A stretch of 64,000 nt of DNA, taken from the NCBI GenBank assembly GCA_009760855.2, contig WPIO01000018.1, forward strand, positions 2,609,001 to 2,673,000. Direction: 5' to 3'. Below are positions 1 to 11,577 of this stretch, piece after piece. The first letter of the stretch is position 1; each line of letters opens with the position of its first letter. The stretch comes from Cristatella mucedo. Its lineage: Eukaryota > Bryozoa > Phylactolaemata > Cristatellidae. The notes beneath the pieces are model-generated. The model searched no databases. It was not told the origin of the DNA and saw only the letters and a list, made by a program, of their open reading frames with translations. Position numbers and translations under genes: made by a program.

Positions 1-254
1 ACCCAGAATTGGCCATTTGGGCAGATTATCGAAAAGCTTATGTCAAGCCCGGCAAGCAGGCACATAGCAAAGGAGAAATACTGCTGAAACTCTAGACAAA
101 ATGAATCGGCAATGCATGGGGGTCAGATGTAATAATGTAATGTAATGTATCTCCGTCAGTAACTCCACAAAGTCATAAAGACCATGTGGGTGTTACGCAG
201 GAGAGTTTTGTATAGTGCACTCACAGCCTAAGCGGCTTTCGGTACATTACATTA
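1..254 (-). mobile_element. LINE-B 3' tail, reverse orientation
   Basis: Positions about 130-245 are the reverse complement of the 3' end of the LINE-B family, seen in the forward direction at 2150-2310, 45540-45800 and 50870-51030. The copy ends in an ATTAC-type pentamer run at 130-150. The first 130 bases show nothing I recognise. The assignment rests on near-identity to the other copies in this window. Confidence 0.6.
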
Positions 255-344
255 CACTCTGTGGCTATGAAATACATACAGGTAGACGGCTCTCCGTCTT
301 GGACATGGGCTCGCTATTTCAAGGCTTAACAGCCTTTTATGTAT
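255..344 (-). repeat. Dispersed segment ending in SINE-1 3' sequence
   Basis: About 85 bases here recur almost unchanged at 34499-34592. The inner part (AACAGCCTTTTATGTATAG) is the 3' end of the tRNA-derived SINE-1 family in reverse orientation. The segment is abutted by an AAT run that belongs to the neighbouring LINE-A tail. Confidence 0.5.
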
Positions 345-980
345 AGTAATAATAATAATAATACGTTTCATATAGTTGCCCTCAAAGAACTCGATCTCTT
401 TCTAGCTATTTTGCATTTGCTGTGAAGGAAGCACGATCGAATGGTTAGTGGTAGCATGCTCAATAAACAAAAAGAAAAACATGGTTAGGGATGACAGGCA
501 CAAGGTCAGCATGCAAGCATGGTTAGTGGCTGTATGCACAGTGTCAGCATGCATAAGTACATAAAGGTCGAATCACAGGGACCCACTAAATGCTGTGATA
601 GATGGGCTTTTAATTTCTATTTAAATGCAGACAAGTGAGGAGATGCCATGACGCAAGTCGGTAGTAAGTTCCAGGCTTTGGGGGTATACGAATTAAAGGC
701 ACCGTCTCCAAAGGATTGTACAGGGTTTGTATGGGGGTATGGCTAAACGATAAGACTCCGAAAAGCCAGTGTTGCGATGCTTAGCCTGGTGGGGGAATAG
801 ATCTGATAGGTAGGCTGGAGCCAAAGAAGGAAGGAACCTAAAAGTAAATGACTGATCCTTGGAGTCAATTCGTTGCTTGACTGGGAGCCAGTGCAGGTCG
901 GTGAGAATTGGTGAGATGTGGCAACTGCAACACTCATGGCAGACAAGCCTAGCTACAAAGATGTCAGGAGGCTTAACCAA
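345..980 (-). mobile_element. LINE-A (L2/CR1-like) 3' fragment
   Basis: The (AAT)n run at 347-362 and the following tail (reverse of the LINE-A 3' end) open a 5'-truncated copy. It reads backwards through the 3' UTR into the end of the reverse-transcriptase ORF (about 660-980). The translated fragments contain HISPILTDLHWLPVKQRID and LAPAYLSDL, the conserved region C-terminal to the RT in the L2/CR1 group. Frames are broken, so this is a dead copy. Confidence 0.7.
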
Positions 981-1039
981 ACACCGTATGAGCATGGTGT
1001 TTTGTAAGCTTCCTGACTTCAGCCGCAGCTGCAATCCTG

Positions 1040-1255
1040 TGTCGTAAGTTAAGTTGCTCAGGCCTACCTATCCGAACTCATTTCCAACCAGGCCAGGCAT
1101 CGAAATACCCTTTCTTCTGACTCAAGTTGTTTGACTGTACCCCTGGCCTACCGTAAATCCTTTGGAAACTTTGCTTTTAGTTTGTATACTCCCAAAGCCC
1201 AGAACTCACTCCCGGCTGACGTCACGACATCGAATGACTTGATGATATTTTGAAA
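1040..1255 (+). mobile_element. LINE-A C-terminal fragment, forward
   Basis: Translation of the forward strand gives pieces that match the same LINE C-terminal region, such as NQARHRNT and SFGNFAFSLYTPKAQNSLP. It lies head-on against the reverse copy at 345-980. No tail follows, so it is truncated at both ends. Confidence 0.55.
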
Positions 1256-1869
1256 GCCGAAAGCCACCTTTCCCCACAGCATTTGCTGGGTCCATGCAAA
1301 TTGTAGTTGTGGAATTTTTGTTTGTTTGCTTTTGCATGACGACACTGCATTTTGGCTGATCAATTGGCATTTTACCGTAACAGAATATTGAAAATGCTAC
1401 TGTAAGATTTAGTTCCCTTGGGATATTATGCAGGTGCCTTATCATTGGTATCATCATTTTCATTCACAATCTTTTGGCTAGATAAAAACGTGCAAATAGA
1501 TACAATGTTTTTAGGTTTTAAGCAATGCTCACTGTCCATCGCTCAGCATTCTAAAGATTGGTGCAGGTCGTATGAATCCATTTAACTAAGGCTAAGCCCA
1601 AATTATATAAGAACCAGTAAAATCACAGATAAATAATGCAAAATGTCAGAAATCCTACGATCCGCCATCTTCTGCCTTCCCCCAACCGCTCACAAACAAG
1701 CATACTGCCTAGTGATCACAATGGCAACTAAGCACAGTGGTTCTCCAAATTCATTGTTGCTAAGATCCCCTCACTCTAGTCCATGCCGTAATGCAACCTC
1801 ACATTGCCGTGCTCTTCTTTTCCCTCCTCTAGGACTGTCTCTATCAAACTCATTACTAAATCTCTACTA
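1256..1869. other. Unassigned AT-rich sequence
   Basis: I see no conserved reading frame, repeat family or RNA gene here. Short open frames of 70-85 codons lack coding character. Confidence 0.4.
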
Positions 1870-2310
1870 GACTAAGAGGACCACTTTAGTCCTTTTAGTC
1901 CTCTGAACCTTGTCCCGACAGCCCTCCTTATGAGATGCATAGACCTGTTGCTGCCAACCATAACACAAATGTTAAAAATGCCCCTGGTTACCGGTGAAGT
2001 CCCTGCCCCTCTGGAAAGGGCTGTTGTCTTACCACTCTTACGCAACGACATCTACTCTCCAACTGCCGACTATGGCACATCTTTTTCAGCGGTCCTGAAC
2101 TGCTACTTCTATGCTACTCACTACCTCAACTGCTCTCCTAACTGTGCTATGCTTCCCACTTTCTCTTTGTTGCGTGAGACGAAGTCTGTTGGCTACCGAA
2201 TGCGTACCGAAAGCCGCTTAGGCTGTGAGTGCGCTATACAAAACTCTCCTGCGTAACGCCCACATGGTCTTTATGACTTTGTGGAGTTACTGACGGAGAT
2301 ACATTACCAC
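1870..2310 (+). mobile_element. LINE-B copy with internal deletion
   Basis: The first part (about 1925-2035) encodes a stretch resembling the linker before the RT domain of L2/CR1 LINEs, containing LLLPTITQMLKMPLVTGEVP. It then passes directly into the LINE-B C-terminal and 3' region (2036-2310). The RT core is missing from this copy. The 3' end is the shared LINE-B tail. Confidence 0.6.
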
Positions 2311-2324
2311 TCAATAAGAAGCCG

Positions 2325-2770
2325 ACCGTAGAACATGAGAACCTAAGTAACATGTATCGTGTCTCCCTTCTATCGTTCTTATCCTAGACACTTGAACAAG
2401 GGATGGCGAAGCAGCTCAACGATTTCATCAGATCTTGCTAAGCGAGTTACAATCAGGATTTAGAGCTAATCAATCCCCAGAAACACATCTGCTTTGGGTT
2501 TCCGATGAACGTGTGAGCTATTTGGGTCATGTGAGGCCATCTTGCTAGTTCAAGATCTCTCAGCTGCATTTGACACATTGGCAGCCAAAACCTTCTCGAG
2601 CAGTTGTCTCTACCTGCCTAGGTATCAGTAGCCAAGTGCTAAACTGGGTTGGGTCATACCTCAATGGGAGATGTCAAGAGTATAGACGTAAATGGCTGCC
2701 GGTCATCACTTTTAAGAGGAGCCTTTAAAGTATAGGCTTCCTCGGGGTCTTTGGTCTCCATTGATATTCG

Positions 2771-2863
<93 letters not shown>

Positions 2864-3625
2864 CGTGCGTGCGTGTGTGTACATATATTCTTGCTCTGGC
2901 CGGTGTCATCAACAAACACCATCTTTGCTCTCATTTCTATGTCGATGGCGAGCTCTACCTATCTTTTGACCCCTACTAGGCCTCGTTCCACATGTGACTC
3001 AATCCTCTTGCAGGCACCATCGACAACATTTGCACTTAGGTGTTCACTATCTCCCTGAAGCCTAATGACAATAAAACCCACCAACCCAATAGCTATGGGC
3101 AAGTCCAGTGTCACACATTTTGTGCGAGTTTGCCCTCGTGATTGGCTTATCTAGCATCACTCCAGTGACATCGGCCCTTAATCTAGGCATGCTCGATAAC
3201 GACTATTCTTTGAATAAGCATATTGGCTCCGCTGTATGGTGGCCCAGCTTTCATCTGATTAACAATGTCTAGTTCGGGGCCTGCTCAGGCAAGAATAGCG
3301 ACATTCAAACTAGCTGCTGCGTTTGTGACGTAGCGTCTGGATTACTGAAAATTCCTTGATTGGCGACTCCCGGCCTGTGTCCTCAATCAACTGGAACTGG
3401 TGCAAATCTCGGAAACTGGTCTAGTCTGCTGTGAATGGCATAGGTGCCACTTCTACCCAATTCTGTCTGAGCTTCACCGACTTCCTATCAAGCATCAAAT
3501 CGAAGATCCTCTCTTCTGCCTACTGATTGCTCCGATGGATTGCCCCAGTCTTCCTATCCGACCTCATAGCTCCTCTTAAGTCTCAGCTGAAGATTCGTCT
3601 GTTCAGCTCAGCTTGTCCTTGTATC
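2325..3625 (+). mobile_element. Decayed LINE reverse-transcriptase region
   Basis: Broken forward frames spell RT landmarks of the L2/CR1 group in order: an SFLS...LEQGMAKQLNDFI segment near 2370, DLSAAFDT at about 2555, then a GTP-type SHFYVDGELYLS motif (about 2930-2965) in the place of the catalytic FYADDTQLYL. C-terminal pieces such as LDWRLPACVLNQLELVQ follow. The catalytic YADD reads YVDG, and stops and frameshifts are frequent. A GT microsatellite interrupts the RT. Confidence 0.65.
2774..2881. repeat. (GT)n microsatellite inside a LINE
   Basis: About 50 GT units end with GC-containing variants (GTGC) and then ACATAT. The flanks on both sides are RT-coding sequence of the same decayed LINE, so the repeat grew inside it. 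Confidence 0.95.
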
Positions 3626-5230
3626 AGCAATAATAATAATAGGAATACCATAATGCATTTATATTTTGCCATCTGAGAAGTTCTCTTTCTAGGCACTTTA
3701 CATATGTTGTAAAGGAAGCATGATCAAAAGGGTAGTGGTAGCATGCAGTGTTAAAATGCATAATATATGGGTTACAGGTAACATGCTCAGTGTTGACATT
3801 TAAATATGGTAGGTGGGAACATGCATATTGTCACCATGCATAAGGAAAGGGAAAATCACAAGGTCCCAGTGTCAAAATGCATAACATATGGGTTACATAC
3901 TCAGTGTTGACATTTAAATATGGTAAACGGAAGCATGCACATGGTCAGCACACATAAGCAAAGGGAAAATCGCAGGGTCTCCGTACATGCTGTGAGAAAC
4001 GTGTGTTTTAGCTGGCTTCTTTTTTAAGGCTGTCAAGTTAGGGGATGTAGTGGGTAGTGAGTTCCAGGTTATGTGAGCATACGAACTAAAGGCACTGTCT
4101 CCAAAGGATTTAAGGTTAGGTCAAGGTAAAGCTATACGATTTGAGTCAGAAATGCAGGTGGTACGATGCCTTGCCTGTTTGGAGAAGAGTTCTGATTGGT
4201 AGGCTGGAGCCAAAGAATGAAGAGACCTAATAGTGAACGACAAAACCTTGAAGTCGATGCATTGCTTGACTGGGAGCCAGTGCAGGTCGGTGAGATGTGG
4301 TAACTGCGACGATGCTAGCAACAGACAATCCTAGCTGTAGAGTTGTGCACCAGCTGTATGCACCTGATTGCACAGGCCGGTAGACCAGCAAGCATTAAGT
4401 TACAGAAGTCCAGACGGGACGTCACAAATGCATGGGCCAATTTCGATATGGTATCCCTGTCTAAACAAGCCCGCATTTTAGCAATGTTATATATCTGAAA
4501 GTAGGCTGACGACTGTGGAGCTGGTGTGGTCATCTAGTGAAAGGTCACTCTGGAACAGGCCATCTAGATTTCGTGCAGATGCCATGAGAGATTTGCTGGC
4601 AGAGCCGATTTCGAGCGTTAGTCTTGCCAATATCTGAGTAAAGCTTGGTTTGCAAATTACTAGTAAGTTGGTTTTATCTTCACTCAATTTGTGAAAGTTT
4701 GCTGCCATCCATATGCGGATGTCAGCAACTCATGTAAATACGGGCATTGAGAGAGTTTGATGTGCTTAAGGGTTGCTAAAGAGAGATCAAAGCATCGGTA
4801 CAGCTGTGTGTCTGCATATACTTGAAAGCCTAGATTGTGCTCGGTGCTTGGCAATCACGTCGGCAAGAAGGAGATAAATCTTTAAATCGAGCAGGCTAAG
4901 CACAGAGCCCCCAAACTTCAGTCGTTGCTCGGATGATCATCGGCCGGCCTCATCAATACTCTGATGATGCTGAGATAGGACTCGAACCATGTGGCAGTGC
5001 ATGGTAGTGATGCCCACACAGGGCGATTTGAGAAATGCACGAGGAGGACTTATTGATCGATAGTATCAAACGCTACCTAAAGATCAAGCAAAGCAAGCAG
5101 AGTGGCATTACATAAGTCTGCTTACCTGAGAAGGTCGTTAGACATCAGAACTAGTGCTGACTCTGTGAAGTGATGTGCTGTAAAACCAGAGTAGAACTTA
5201 AGCATGCTAAACCGGTGCATAGTCTTACCA
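3626..5230 (-). mobile_element. Long LINE-A copy, RT region to 3' tail
   Basis: This is the longest LINE-A copy in the window. Reading on the minus strand, (AAT)n and the tail lie at 3628-3720, the 3' UTR at 3720-4060, the C-terminal domain at 4060-4400, and RT sequence extends to about 5200. Near 5060-5080 the reverse complement spells the start of a DLSAAFDTID-like RT motif. Multiple stops and frameshifts show that it is inactive. Small internal repeats of the 3' UTR occur at 3740-3960. Confidence 0.7.
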
Positions 5231-5512
5231 CTAAGCACCGTTTTATTGGCTTACTTTTTTTACTTACTTTTCAGAGCTAAAGCGATCCTGTGATGCTATA
5301 CAGAAGTATTATTGTGTAGTAAGGGAACACATATTCCTATGCCTGTCAATGGCATCAGTCCTATCATGTCATGTTAAATGTAATAAGGATATAAAATAAT
5401 TTACCTCTGTTTATTTGACAGTAATCGTGTTGGGAGTATCAAGTCATTAGGAAAAAGCTATGCAAGTAGTACGAAAGAGGAATTGGCTTCACCAGCCTTG
5501 GATCTCTTCCTC

Positions 5513-5555
<43 letters not shown>

Positions 5556-8434
5556 GTCTGTCTGTCTCTCTGTCTGTCTGTCTCTGTCTCTCTCTCTCTC
5601 TCCAGCTACGATGCCAGCTACCGTCAGCACTTAACATTCCTAGATAGGAGAGCCGAACTGCTGAGAAATACGACAGTAAGTGTTTTGCGGCAGAGTACAA
5701 CCACTCGTGCTCGCCCATTTTTGTGATCTAGTGAAGCTTCTTAAGGAGCAGGTTTCAGAGTGCCACTGCTTGTATGGATCTTGTAACCCGCGATCAGATC
5801 ATTCTCTCAGTCCCCGTCAGCTTTTCTCTTTCACTCTTTCCTTACTCCTTGCTTTTACTCTGCCTCTCTTACCCTTATTACCTCTGAATCTCTGTTACTC
5901 CTACCCTTTTTCGATTTATCTCATCTCCGACGTGCATTCCTACCTCCTTCATCCACTCAGGTACTCTCTCTCTCTCCCCCTCTCCCCAAACCAAACCAAA
6001 GACAAAAGACCAAACCAAAGACGAAAGACCAAAGAGACCAAACCAGTGGTAGTGCTGCGGGTTGATTGGGGCTTTGTTAATGAGCTGCCGAATACTGCCT
6101 TCTCTTGATCCGCTGTGCACTAGCCGTCATTATCCTTTGGTTAATGAGACACTTTGGCAGCAACAGTAGATCTACTGCTTCCTCTCATTCGATCCTTAAA
6201 TCCTGATAGGACACGGTATTCTGCTTCTTTTGTACCACCGCCTGCTGCTGACCTTACTACTAGGGCATGCTGCTAAGCGACACGACATTTGTTCACTGAG
6301 GCAAAGCATTAGCATTTTCTGCCAAGGCAAAGTCACGGCCTATTCGTAATTATTAAAAGATTACGTGCTCACTTCTAATCTGGTAGTACATTCCGCCTCC
6401 TGGCGATTGGTCGCATATTTGTCTTTTTGTAAGAACCCTGTGCTCTGGCTTTAGCTCGGTCGTCTTACCGGTGCTGGCAATACAAAGGCGCACGACATGC
6501 CCACCTGCCGTTGTGCATGGCAACCAGCCAGCAACCGTTGCACTGGATGCTACCCTTCACAGTAAATCAGGTGTGCCCACCATAGAGCTACTGTAAGCAA
6601 TTCTGATTTCCTTCTCTTTCTGTATGTGCATGCCTGTGTGTGTGTGTGCATGGGCGTGTGTGCGAACGCAGACTCACGTGTGTTTGCTCGAGTGCATCCA
6701 TGCCTGACCTGTTTCTGTGTGTGTCTGTGTGTTTGTGTATGTGTGTGTATGTGCTTTGAGTTTCACAGTGCTTGCTGCTAGAGAGGTTGCTTTCGGCTCT
6801 AGTCTGATCGGTTGCTTGACGCAGCTCTAGGGTGGCCTGGGCTGGGGTGTGGGCAGCCTTGACGGGGTTGTTGGGTCGATGACCGTTCGGTTGCTTCTAA
6901 GAGCCGCCCAATTGCCCGAACCCTCTCCCCCCCCCCCCCCCGTTGCTTAGACGGCATAGAATGCTGCCTGCGTCTGTGCGACCTGGGCTCTTGCCGTGCA
7001 GCCAACTCGGCTAGAGCTCTCGACATGCCCATGCTGCTCTGAGCTTGGCCACATTAGCCAAGGTGCAGTTAGCAGCTGGCGTTGGCTAAATGCCTGGGGG
7101 TGGGACCTGGTGGGTGGCTTTGTCAGAGCTCATAGCCCTCCTTCCTCCCTCCCCCCTCCCCCCCCCCCCGTGGCACAGCTATGGAGTGCCTCCTTAGTGA
7201 TGCTAGCCTGCCAATGCCTGCTGAGAGTAAAGCATGTACAGACAGCTTACAAAACAGGTGCTGAATGGGCATTGGAGGCAGGGAGGCAGGCATTCATGCA
7301 TCCACCCAGCCCTACCCTGTCCTGCTGCTGAAGCAGGCAGGTCAGGGCAGTCTCCTTGAAAGCCGGTGTCTACCGAGGCATTCCATTGCCAGTGGTCACG
7401 TGATGAGCAGCCGAATGGAAATGGGAGACTGCACACTAGCATGCTGATAGGCTGCTTTAGCTACAGAGCTGTTTGCAGTCTTGGTACTCCAAAAACTCTA
7501 GCTGCCATAATGGTTTCTGTCGACTTTGACAGCAGTAGTGAGAGGAGGCAACTGGAATTTTCGGGATTAGCCTTAAAATGGCCGGCTTGCTCAAAAGTTA
7601 AGAGGCGATTCGTACTACAAGCAATTTTATAGTCAGTGTCACCTTGCTGAGGCCGTGAGCCGGTTTGGAGTGCATCCCTTGAACAGCAAAAAGAGCTCTT
7701 GCGGCATACCACCAATTCATGCACATGTGCACGTGCAGTGGATTTTACAGTTTTTTGCATGGCCTTGGAATGCAGCGTAGTAGTAGCATGCCGAAGAAAG
7801 CCACTAGGCCACTGTAGCTAGTGATAAGTATAGTTGCAAGGCTGGTTAACAACTCCCAGTAGTTCAGCCATGTGCAGCATTGAGTCCTGCTCCTCTGATT
7901 CGTCCTTCGACTATGTTGAGCCACATGGCAGCATCTGTCACCAGTGAGCCTCTGTACGTTTTGCATTATTTTATATGGTGTAAACGCCAGGTGGCGATCG
8001 CAGTCTATCGTATAGTCATGCACACTGTTTTGAGGCAAATTTACTCGGGGGCGGGGCGCACTTTGGTCAGCAGGCCTGACTGGTAGTGATCGAGGTCACA
8101 GTTAGTGGCAGCCTCTGTTTGTCATAGGCTGCCATAGACTTAAGACTAGCCGTACGTGGCCTGTGCGCTACAAGTAACATGTTTTCACACAGCACATTTG
8201 CTGCTGCTGAAGTTTTGGGCAGGTGTTGCTCTTTCCCGGGGCCGGCAAGCGGCAGATGCACATCGAAAAGGTTTGGCTTCCATGGCATAAGAACTATGAC
8301 TTGCCACGCCCGCTCTCACAAATCTGCCACACTTGCTCGGTGCTGTCGCAGAAGAGCCAGCCGCAGTGCAGCGAAGGGTGCTGCTGCTGCTGCTACTGCT
8401 TCATTCCGCTCACGCGCTGCCTGCTCGTTGTCAG
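5231..8434. other. Non-coding stretch before the first visible STK11 exon
   Basis: I looked here for the STK11 N-lobe and catalytic-loop exons (glycine loop, VAVK lysine, HRDLKPGN-type motif) and found none. The stretch contains a TCTG/CT microsatellite, TG-rich low complexity (6625-6760) and two runs of C (about 6929-6943 and 7156-7169). If the STK11 gene continues upstream, this is probably intron. Confidence 0.5.
5508..5601. repeat. (TCTG)n/(CT)n microsatellite
   Basis: Tandem CTGT units with CT interruptions. The long frames translated from it are artefacts of the repeat. Confidence 0.95.
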
Positions 8435-8571
8435 GAGCTAAACTTGTTCGCACAAGATGACAAGATCACGATGAGCCAAGGATCGCCGGCATTTCAAGCC
8501 CCAGAAATCGCCAACGGAGACGACGACTTCCACGGGTACAAAGTCGATGTGTGGGCGTGCGGGATTACGCT
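8435..8571 (+). CDS. STK11: STK11 exon: activation loop and APE motif
   Basis: The acceptor is ...TTGTCAG and the donor is CT|GTGAGT. The exon encodes 45 residues plus two bases of Leu. It begins [20 protein letters not shown], matching human LKB1 from just after the DLG motif. The APE motif reads QAPEIANG, where human has QPPEIANG. It continues through [13 protein letters not shown], which holds the conserved Asp of helix F. The DLG-containing exon just upstream was not located. Confidence 0.92.
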
Positions 8572-11515
8572 GTGAGTGTCCGCTGCTGGTCTTGCCTTGC
8601 TAAGGCGCCGCCCGCTCGGCGCTTGAAACAACGCGTGCATAGGTGCACCCACCGAGCGCTCATGTCGGCTTTATATGGAGTGATTGCCGGACGCCTCTGG
8701 CTATTGCAGGTTCAACATGATCACCGGACTGTACCCGTTTGAAGGCGATACTATATACAAACTGTTCGACAACATCGTGAAATGCGAGTTCACCATTCCC
8801 GACTGGGTGGACGAGCATATGCAGTCTCTCATTAAAGGTATGCCATAGCAAGAGCATGTGACTGTCTGGCGATTGCGTGGCTGCACATCGCGGCTTGACC
8901 CTGCATCTTTCACTTGGTAAGGTGGATGCTCTTTACGACCTCGGTCCTTAGGTCGCGGGTTCGAATCCTGTGGTGGGCGATCCTTTATTGCCGCTGCAAG
9001 CTGCGGTGATAGCCTTTAAGGCTCTTCTGCCACTATACAAAAGGGGGCTGCTAAATCAGCTAGCACTTATTCTTGGCCCCCCCTGTCCGGAGGGGGGGAG
9101 GAGTTCATGGGGTAGCATGTGGATGAGGGACGGCATACTTTGCTCTTCACCCTGTGCGTGTGTCGAAAACTCGGCGGCCTCCGAAGATCACTTGTTAAAT
9201 CGAATTAAGCCGCCGACCAAGATTTTTTGTCTAGGCCTCCGTTAGCAGTTTCCGAGTCAGCTTCCCTTGCTTGTGCAATGATATCAAAGCAATGGTGATC
9301 CGATTTGAAGGAAGTGCTTGGTCTTTGTAATGAATGAGCGTCCGAAACTAGCTGCAGTTTCGTCGTCGGGCGCTGTGCCTGTGTTGCTCTCGTGTTTGTA
9401 TTAGCTGTGGTTGGTGCTTGCCTTCATTTGCCGAAGAGTTATCGACTGAGCTGGTGAGATATAAGCTGTACCGGTTTATAAGCCAGTGCTAGGCTAGTGT
9501 AGTTGCCTGGCAGCACTGTGAATGCTCACCCCTTAGCCTATTCAACAGCCTGTCTTACATAGCAGCAGATGAGCCTTAGCGGATGTCATCTCGCTTTCAG
9601 TAAACACTAAAGAATCGCCTGCTACTCCAGGATTTGAACCTGTGACCTGGGTCGTGATGTGCGGGTGCGCACTCTCGCTGTCCAACTTTTGGCTTTGAAT
9701 GCTGACCGATCGAGCGGACGATCGTGCTGGAATGTCCGGTGGTTGTCGCCTTCTGTCTGTCGCCGGCGCGTAATGTTCATTGGGTACACTAGCCTGCCAA
9801 TATAATAGCGGCTAAATGTAAAGCACCTAGGGGGAGATTGAGTTCTCTGAGGGCGCTTTATCAAGTGCATTATTATTATTATTGTTATTATCTCCAAAGC
9901 GTGTCAGTTACTCTCCCCCACGTCTCTAGCGTTTCTGTTGGGCCCTGGGCCGCTAGGGATGCGGGAGGGAGGGGGGCCTCCAGTGCCTGGCCGACGGTTG
10001 GCCACTGCCCGGCCAGCTTGGTCGCAGGCTGCGTGCCCCCTTGCTAGGCATGTCGGGCCGGTCCTTGGGGTCCGCCGTACCGTCTGTTCCCTTTGGTGGC
10101 CTCGTGAAAAGCGGTTGTAGGTTGCTGTTTCACATGTTGCGCCACTGCTTGCTGCAATCCGTTGCCAGAGCGCCTCCGAGCTGACCGATCGAGCGCCACC
10201 TGCTCTCAGCTAGTCATCATGCTGGCTCGAGGTGTTGCCTCCCGCGAGACGCATGTATCAAGGCATCAAGGACTCGGCTCTCACATGGTGGCAGCCACAA
10301 AGTGTGGTGCGGTGGCCTGCAAGAGACAGCGATTGATTCGAAGATCAGAGGCAAAAGACTAAAAGTACCCACGATTGCGAGCGTTCGACAAGCGAATCGA
10401 ACCCTGTATGATAGTTAAGACCAAACTAAAGGCAATGCCGTGCCGTCGTAGCACCCGAGCGGTTATTCTTCTGTCGTAGCCGTTGCCACCCTCTCCCCTT
10501 CAATTGTTTACTCGGTAGTATAACGAAATTAAAGGTTGGCTGATTAAACAGCCTCATTTACATATCGGCAGAAGAGCCTTTGCAATTATCAATCGATAAA
10601 GGAGCCTGGCAGGCCCTTCTGAAGGAATCAGTCCCACGACCTGGCAGGAAAGGACACCCCCCAAAACTATGAGCTGCTTTAACAGCCTTATTTGTATAGC
10701 TGCCGCTGCTGCCGTCACCACTGCCCTCGAATCGAGTGGCGATGGCGCTCGGATTTCCGCTTCCGCCATGCCGCCTTCCTTCTTGCAGGCATGCTGCAAC
10801 GTGACGCAAAGAGCAGGCTGACTACACACGAGATAAAAGCGCACACGTGAGCCCACTCGGGGCGCAGCGGCGGCTGCTTCTTTCTTTTGCGCCGCTCTGG
10901 CACGAGCCAGCGTTGCGTCCCCGCCGACGCACGCACGCTCTGCGTGGCGCGCGACACCTGCCGCTCTCTCCGAGGTTGGTGTCGTTCTTATGCGTGCAGG
11001 TGGTGCCGGAAGCAGCAGCCACTGATCGGCAGCGACCGTGTGGGCATTCCGGCGCTGGACGCGGACGACGACAGGAGTGCTGCGACAGGGGCGGCCGAGG
11101 ACAAGCTGCGCAACACGACCGTCTACCCGTACCTCGAGCAGCTGGTGGCCGAGCTGCAGCGCGAGCGGCAGCCGCAGCAGCAAGTCGAGGACGAGCCGCC
11201 AGCATCGCACAGCGTCGTCGCGGGCATCGGCGGCGGAGTTGCCCATCGCTGGACAGTCTATCACGAGGACGCAGCCAGCGGCACCGGCACGACGGATTCG
11301 GCTGGAGGCGGCGGCAGTGGTCCAGCTGCTGCCGCCAAGGCCGGCAACTCCTCGACCGTCAGTTCGAGCGCAGCTCATGTCGGGGAAGGTGCGAGCGTAC
11401 AAAAAACCGGTAGCCCGGTGCCGCTCTCTTCTGCTCTCTTGCTGCAGCTAGCTCTCCCTCTGCACGTCTCTCTGCATTTCATCTGCATCCCATCCCGTGC
11501 TCTTTGACCGGTTCC

Positions 11516-11577
<62 letters not shown>

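Noticed and set aside
2654-3058. Several CV/HT-repeat open frames
   Set aside because: Artefacts of the GT microsatellite. The same applies to 5439-5726, 25551-25833, 26214-26485, 35548-35866 and the CT repeats.
8918-9000. Possible tRNA gene with a good B box
   Set aside because: It belongs to a multi-copy family with a constant non-tRNA body and 3' end, and no full cloverleaf could be drawn, so it is a SINE head.
10205-10290. Stretch resembling a kinase C-terminal exon ([18 protein letters not shown])
   Set aside because: No acceptor or donor gives a compatible phase, and a better exon with perfect phases was found at 10789-10846.
10554-11507. Long minus-strand frame of 282 codons and alternative plus frames over the STK11 tail exon
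   Set aside because: Shadows of the GC-rich STK11 exon. Only one plus frame matches LKB1 and splices in phase.
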